Source: Haliotis asinina
Taxonomy: Eukaryota > Mollusca > Gastropoda > Lepetellida > Haliotidae
NCBI RefSeq assembly: GCF_037392515.1
Contig: NC_090282.1
Span: 32,043,054 to 32,107,053 of the forward strand
Length of the DNA stretch: 64,000 nt
Direction of reading: 5' to 3'
Within the stretch, counting starts at the first letter, position 1. Each line of letters begins with the position of its first letter. Under the pieces are notes generated by a model. The model saw only the letters and a program-made list of their open reading frames with translations, did no database searches and was not told where the DNA came from. Made by a program: the position numbers and the translations under genes. Below are positions 58,701 to 64,000 of this stretch, in pieces.

Positions 58701-61700
58701 TCTGCACAATGTTCCTGGATAGTTTCTGTGCTGCTTGACTCAATGACAGTGTGATTAACAGCCACCTCTTCTTCACAAGCTACTATGGTTTGTTCACGTG
58801 GTATCTCTATAGTCTGAACTCCAACAGTTGGTATACTGGAGTTTGTAGTACCTTCAATGTCTCTTTCAGATTCCAAATTTTCACCAGCTGGTATAAATGT
58901 CTCACATGTTTGCATCAATGTATTTTGCTCTGTACCAACAACAGTTTCACCTGCAACCAAATCAGTCTCATTCTGAGTCATGCCCATCAATTGTCCAGCA
59001 TCCACAATCTGACTTCCATCACACACATCAACATTACTGACAACTGTATGTGTGGCTGATGTTACTTCACCCTCACATTCAACAGTACCTGCTACAGAGA
59101 CTACAGCTGTGGCAATTTGTGCAGAGTCAATACTCCTCTGAACATCATCAGCAGGTGCACTGACACAATCATCTTGTCCGGGATCTACCTCTTCAAAATG
59201 ATTTGGCACCTCTGTTACTGCCGTTTCAAACTCCATGTTGGTGGTGTTAGCAGTAGCCATTACTGTATCTTGATCCCCTAGAGCTGATTCAGTAACTTCC
59301 TCCTCAGCTGTATCTACTCCACCCGGTTCACTGATCACTGTAGATGAAAGCTCCACCTGCTCACACAGAACATCAGAATTATTATCTGTGTGGCATGGTT
59401 CCTCTGAAACTATGGCATCTTCTGTTTCAGGAACAACTTGCATTTCAAAGTGATCCATATTTGTCTCCTTAACACTAGTGTCAGCTGTTTCTGCAACAAC
59501 TGTTTGAGACTCAGTTGATTCATCCTGTAGATGGCCATCTGTTGAGTCCTCCTTGACCTCTGAAGCACCATGGGAGTTGTCACTAAATACTTCACCAGCA
59601 ACCTGAATACTTTCTGCTGTGGCATCTGCACTGTTACCATCATCCATAGCAGCAGCAACTATTTCTGTTTCTCCATGAAAATCTGTCACAGAATCACCAC
59701 CTTCATCATCTTGGATAACTGTGTCCATCTGTACAGAAAAAGCTTCAGGTACGATTTGGACTGTCTCCATTTGTTGAACACTTGACATGACAAACTCATC
59801 TGTACCCCGGTTTTCTTCGGAATTACCCACATGCATCAGAGCCTCTTGGCTTGTCAGTTCCTGGGCTACAGCAGAATGCTGTTCACCTTGGTTTGCTGTC
59901 AGAACAAACTCCTGTTCTAAATTGTCATTATGTATATTCTCGGGAATGTCTTCTTGCTCTTGATATTCCATAAGCTCTGCTGGTGGTTGGTCTGTTACTT
60001 GGACCCCTGACACAGACACTGGCTGAGTGTCCTCACCAATAGTGTTCACTAACGGGACTTCACCCTGACTGTCCACACACTGGGCTGTACCAGGTTCCAC
60101 AATCTCACCTACATCCTCAACTGGATTCTGGCTCTCAATGGTCCTTTCTAGATTGTTCTCACCATTATGAACACAGTCTGGAGTGAACTCCTCCTTCCCT
60201 GACTCACATGTGTTCTCTAAAGCACCAGTATTGCCAGTCGGGATTCCAGATTCACAGGTAGCATTTTCACCTGGAGTATTACAGGAACCTTCCTGGACCA
60301 CATCCTCATTAGTAGTGTCTCCTCCTGACTCCTGCTTTGTCTCATTCACACCTGTATTGTCATCTTTTATAGGAGCCATCATTTTGTCTTTTGAGAAACA
60401 ACTCCACAGATTGTTTTTCTCAAATATCAATTTACTTGATTCAAATATGCTTCTCACTTCAGCATCCAGTGAATTCTCAGATTCATGGAAATTATTAAAT
60501 GTGTTGTCCTTGACACAATTCAGTTGCTTATCTTCTATATGAACATTTTCCTGATGGAAGCGAAAACCATTTGTTAACTCCTGCAAACCAAATCCATTGG
60601 AGGCATCTGTAGCCAAACCAACAGTCAATTCAGTGTCAAAAGGGAACACAGTGGTATTTTCATCAAAATCGACTAGGAGTTCATCAAATGGATTTCTGGA
60701 TACACACTTTGAAGATCTAGAGACATATTTATCAGTGAAATTACCACAGTTTGATTTAAGTCCATTGTTCACAGCTACAGCAGGAGGATTTTGAGTTTTT
60801 AATGGAAGGGGTTCTTTAAAGTCTTTCACAATGCATGAACTGTTATCAAATTTCACAGGTTCATCAAAAGCACCACTATTCAGCAACCCCTCAAGGTCAA
60901 GTTCTTCTGTGTTCCCACCTAAACAGGAAGCTGCTGCTTTCAGAGGGATGACGCTGCTTCCATGTGTTGAGTCAGTGAAAGGGAACTCAACACTCCCTAT
61001 TTCAAATTCTGGCAATGTCCACGGTCCACTGGCTGGCAGGGAGAAAGTAGGAGAGAGAACAGTTGGAGTTCCAAAAGGTGTAGAGAAGGATGATTTTACG
61101 CTCCTGGTTGAAGAAGACTTCCGCTTCAGAACTGGAACATGGAAAAAATCTCGGGGCTGTATACTGATACTTCCTGTAGAGGACTCCAGGGGAAAGCAAC
61201 ACTGCAACAGAAAAAACAGTAATTGAAACATACTGGTGTCTGTGGTGTAGTAATAGAGATTTTAACCCACATTTTCTGTTGTTTCATGTTCTATCATATC
61301 ATAACACTGTCAATGAAGCTTGATTTATTAAGCAAGATTTACATTCTTCTTACAACTGAATGTTGTTCCAAGATTATACATCACAGCAGCACATATTTAC
61401 ACTACTAAATCAGGGCCATAAAATTAAAACCATCACCAACAGGATTATCAGGAATGTGCACCACACATTTAAAGGAACCAATCAAAGTGGAATTACAAGA
61501 AACCTGAGATAACAGGAACCAGTCTCAGCTTGAAGCAAACAAATGTGCGGAAGGAGGCATTTTGCTGACAGTCAAGTCATCAGCCAATCAAAATGCTTGT
61601 TTCGATCATGTGTTAATATTCCTAATGAGTATTCATTGTTTTCAAAACCAATTCCCATTTTCATAAAACATTTACAAAACCTTCATCAATCCGTGCATTT

Positions 61701-63087
61701 AAACATGGGTCATAAAGGTCACATGCAACGTAAAACATAACTTTGCAGATTCCGATACCTTTCAGTATGCACTTACTGAAACAAACCATCAAAAATGCCA
61801 ATTCAACCTATAAAGCTGAAAAAAAAAAAACTGCGATAAAAAAAGCCCACAAAATCAGAGTTCAAACGATTGACTAATTTCACTAATTTTCCTCCAGTGC
61901 TGGGGGAGTAAGTGGTTTCAACAGCTGTGCTGTGCTTCACTCTTAACACATACGCAGTGAATAGGTTTGCGGAGCTTGAAACCATATGCCTGCCTAGAGT
62001 ATGAATTTGTGCGCAGTAGTCTAATCTTGGTCGTGGACACAAACAAGTAAATGATCAACTTGTTACATGAAAAAGAACATGTTGATTGTGATAAGCAAAC
62101 TTTGTCAGAGAGAAAAGTCAATGTCTGGTTTACTGAAACCTGTATGTCAGCCTGGCTGTCTGCTAATGACAATATGCAATTCACAACTTCAATCAATGAC
62201 CACATGCAACTTGAACTTAAAACCTATCCAGCTCATTAGCCATAAACAATGAGCTGGCTAAGCGTATCGGCAAATGAACTAGTGGCCAATGAAAAGGCTT
62301 AGTTACACTTGAGTGAACACCCACCAGCTCCAACTGGGTTGGGAATCGTGGCTGCTTCAAGTCGAGGGAGGTAAACCCAAGTATAAAATATTGGACTTTT
62401 GATTTGCAATTTTTCACAATCACCAATGCATTTTATATATCATGAACAAGTGAATTATGTTTGATTTTTGGGTTGCATGTGACCTTTAACATAAAAACGA
62501 CAAAACAGCTGCTCCCGCCGCAATCTAAGAATAGACCTGACTTCCTGTTTTATGGAAATTATACAATATTCATCACATGGTAGAATTTGTGTTCGTAATC
62601 CACATCTTGAGTGACACATAGCAATGTATTCATGGGAAACTGATCACACACATTGCTAATTGCAATGTTGGATTAACGGGACTACTAAGTGATTACAACA
62701 GCTGGTTGTTAAATGGGGCTGTCTGAGTTGGAATGTGGGATCGTCGGATTAAAGACTAAATTATGCCTATACAATGTGTTTGCAAAAAAATGCGTCGGAT
62801 AAAACCGATTGTCAGATAAACGGAGGTCATACTAAAGGGTCTTGACTGCACTAATATTCATAGGTTAGTCGGTACCGTTCCTATCCTTAACACATCAGGG
62901 ATAAGGGCTAATAAACTTGTTGAAAAGAATAAGCACATCTGATGTTAAATATTTCTTTCATCCACATGTGACTTGTTACACTTACAGTCTTGTTCTCACA
63001 CAGCTGGATAGCTTCGTTGAAGTTGATCTGGTAGAGTTTAAGCCGACTGTGACATATTTGGCAAAACTTTTTGGTGCCCGAAGGCAT
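50629..63087 (-). CDS. USPL1: USPL1, SUMO-specific isopeptidase, 5'-partial, greatly enlarged
   Basis: USPL1 is a nuclear cysteine isopeptidase for SUMO, tied to Cajal bodies. Exons in transcription order: 62986-63087, 56688-61201, 56164-56324, 50629-55727. All phases match: 9876 nt, 3291 residues plus stop. The first exon opens directly after an acceptor with ATG and encodes a CxxC motif (FCQICHSRL) followed by INFNEAIQLCENK. The human counterpart has about 40 more residues before this, so an upstream exon is expected. The catalytic domain has Cys at residue about 1285 (DAMCWLDVV, codon 57449-57451), His at about 1583 (DHFVAWI) and Asp at about 1600 (QWMECDDLK), the known USPL1 triad, plus the CDQC and CFQC zinc-type pairs. 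It is about three times the human length because of a long acidic insert before the core and a tail of about 1690 residues with AT-hooks. Confidence 0.93.
55747..55915 (-). mobile_element. Young SINE family A just upstream of a USPL1 splice acceptor
   Basis: Near-intact copy. On the minus strand it reads GGGGTAGCCTAGTGGTTAAAGC, GACCCGGGTTCGATTCCCC, CACATGGGTACAATGTGTGA, CCGTGATATTGCTGGAATAT, GGCGTAAAACTAAAACTC and ACTCACTCAC. Its tail ends about 20 nt before the last-exon acceptor at 55727/55728. Confidence 0.93.
56164..56324 (-). CDS. USPL1: USPL1 exon with catalytic His
   Basis: 161 nt encoding SIPEILLLHFKEGLPHN to DHFVAWIRNGTG. The acceptor is TGTTCAAG rather than the nearby CATCCCAG: only the former gives the required phase (AG+C = Ser). 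The donor is GTAAGA. Confidence 0.9.
56688..61201 (-). CDS. USPL1: USPL1 giant exon: acidic linker plus catalytic Cys half
   Basis: This single 4514-nt exon is open throughout. Its first roughly 1200 residues are rich in Glu, Thr, Val, Ser and Gln, with many short hydrophobic patches next to acids (FVVPVSEL, TIVACEEEV, QVVVNSGGMEV). From about plus 57480 down it encodes the peptidase N-half (FIQWQNKDAMCWLD), the AYYQAQTLMQ helix, IWDVLQPRLQC, the FALPLLVREP strand and CDQC. The donor is GTAAGT, phase 2. Confidence 0.92.
61202..61714. other. USPL1 intron, nothing recognised before the MITE
   Basis: AT-rich sequence, no repeat family seen. Confidence 0.4.
61715..62486. mobile_element. AAGGTCACATGCAAC MITE, copy 2 (772 bp)
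   Basis: TIR AAGGTCACATGCAACGTAAAACA / GTTGCATGTGACCTT, with TA on both sides (61713-61714, 62487-62488). Homologous along its length to 43191-44421 apart from the latter's central extra block. Confidence 0.87.
62489..62985. other. USPL1 intron, nothing recognised
   Basis: Unannotated AT-rich DNA up to the CxxC exon. Confidence 0.4.
62986..63087 (-). CDS. USPL1: USPL1 N-terminal exon (CxxC motif)
   Basis: The exon is flanked by TTTTTGCAG and GTAAGT on the minus strand; 102 nt, phase 0. It encodes the FCQICHSRLKLYQINF block, equivalent to the human region around EYCPACREKGKLKALKTYRISF. The ATG sits exactly at the exon start, so it may be either the initiator (if the 5' UTR is in another exon) or an internal Met. 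Confidence 0.85.
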
Positions 63088-63534
63088 CTGCAAAAATCAA
63101 AAGAATTAATAAGTACATTGCACACATATTTGCAAAGAACTTTAGAATAAAGCTATAACTAGGTATAAACCTAAGGCACTTTTATGACAAATGGAACATA
63201 ATCACACCTACTCATACAAACCATTAATTGTTGGCTTTGTTGTTTAGCTTTAATGATAATGCATGATAGCAATATTTCAGCCATAGCATATTTTGTCAAT
63301 GAAAATCCTATAACATACTGCAGCTGCAAAGCAAATCTTGTTTTTCAGATAGACATCTGACATTACATACTCTGCCAGTTGCGGTCAAGATCCCCATTTT
63401 ACAAGTTTTCCTTAAACATGATAACACCTTAGCCATCAGACACAACTGGGATCTAGTTTTATCCATGAATCCCATTTGATGCAAACATCTGACAAATCAG
63501 AGGTTGCAACAAAACGATAATGTTGACTATATTT

Positions 63535-63725
63535 AGGTGTTTTAGCTGTTGTTTAATGCCACACTCAGCTATATTCCAGTCATATCATGACAGTTTGGAA
63601 TTAGTCATATCTGGACAAGACATTCAGTGATTGATATTATAAGCAAAGATCCCATGCCCTGACGGTCTGATGCCATTCAATCACCCAGGTCACCTAGTGT
63701 GACTACCATGTCCAATTCAATGCCT
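63535..63725 (-). mobile_element. Degenerate SINE family B
   Basis: TTTAATGCCACACTCAGCTATATTCCAG, TCTGGACAAGACATTCAGTGA, and CACCCAGGTCACCTAGTGTGACTA in the family order, with many changes. It lies upstream of the CxxC exon of USPL1. Confidence 0.65.
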
Positions 63726-64000
63726 TCTCTGACCAACATTGATTGCTGGCTAGCGATGCTTTTGATGAGATTTAAGTCCTTTCAGGCATTTTGGGAATGA
63801 CTTTTTGTGTTTAAAACACACAACTTACATGCAAGGATTACATTAATAAAAATTATCTGAACTGCAATCGAAATTGTTTTATGGTACAGGAAAATCAGAA
63901 AACAAACTGTAACTAACTGTAAGGCATACAGGCAAATGTTCAATGACATAATGTGTTTCTCTTGTACATATTGTTGAACAAGCATGTTGCTACACCTATT

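Overview
The window is animal nuclear DNA: long AT-rich introns, canonical GT-AG exon joins, no operons. It carries parts or all of three conserved eukaryotic genes. Its dense population of tRNA-derived SINEs ending in ACTCACTCACT tails, together with pogo/Tigger, DIRS-like and hairpin MITE elements, looks like a gastropod mollusc. I think abalone (Haliotis) is most likely, from memory of those SINEs; this is inference, not proof.

Layout. (1) About 1.3-23.6 kb, + strand: SRRT/ARS2, the cap-binding-complex partner in nuclear RNA metabolism. Its N-terminal exons lie before the window; 18 constitutive coding exons are visible, plus one duplicated cassette exon. (2) 23.6-28.9 kb: intergenic, with the SRRT 3' UTR, a foldback MITE, a 10-copy 113-bp satellite and SINEs. 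(3) 28.9-45.4 kb, + strand: XRCC5/Ku80, apparently complete. The 21 coding exons I joined by hand give 2190 nt (729 residues plus stop), close to the 732-residue human protein. (4) 45.4-50.2 kb: intergenic with hairpin elements and a 0.4-kb dispersed repeat. (5) 50.2-63.1 kb, - strand: USPL1, a SUMO isopeptidase convergent with XRCC5. It is read from four exons, two of them giant (4.5 and 5.1 kb), giving about 3290 visible residues against about 1090 in human. It has a long acidic insert before the catalytic core and a long tail with AT-hook motifs. Its 5' end is probably beyond the window.

All three genes act in the nucleus (RNA processing, DNA-end binding, SUMO removal), but nothing in the sequence shows that they are co-regulated. 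The most notable findings are: two minor-spliceosome (U12-type) introns, one AT-AC in SRRT and one GT-AG in XRCC5; a roughly 38-unit 40-bp minisatellite in XRCC5 that is an amplification of an exon end with its own 5' splice site; a GC-AG intron in XRCC5; a tandemly duplicated cassette exon in SRRT; and the giant AT-hook-bearing USPL1. All coordinates and translations were done by eye, and no transcript data were available.
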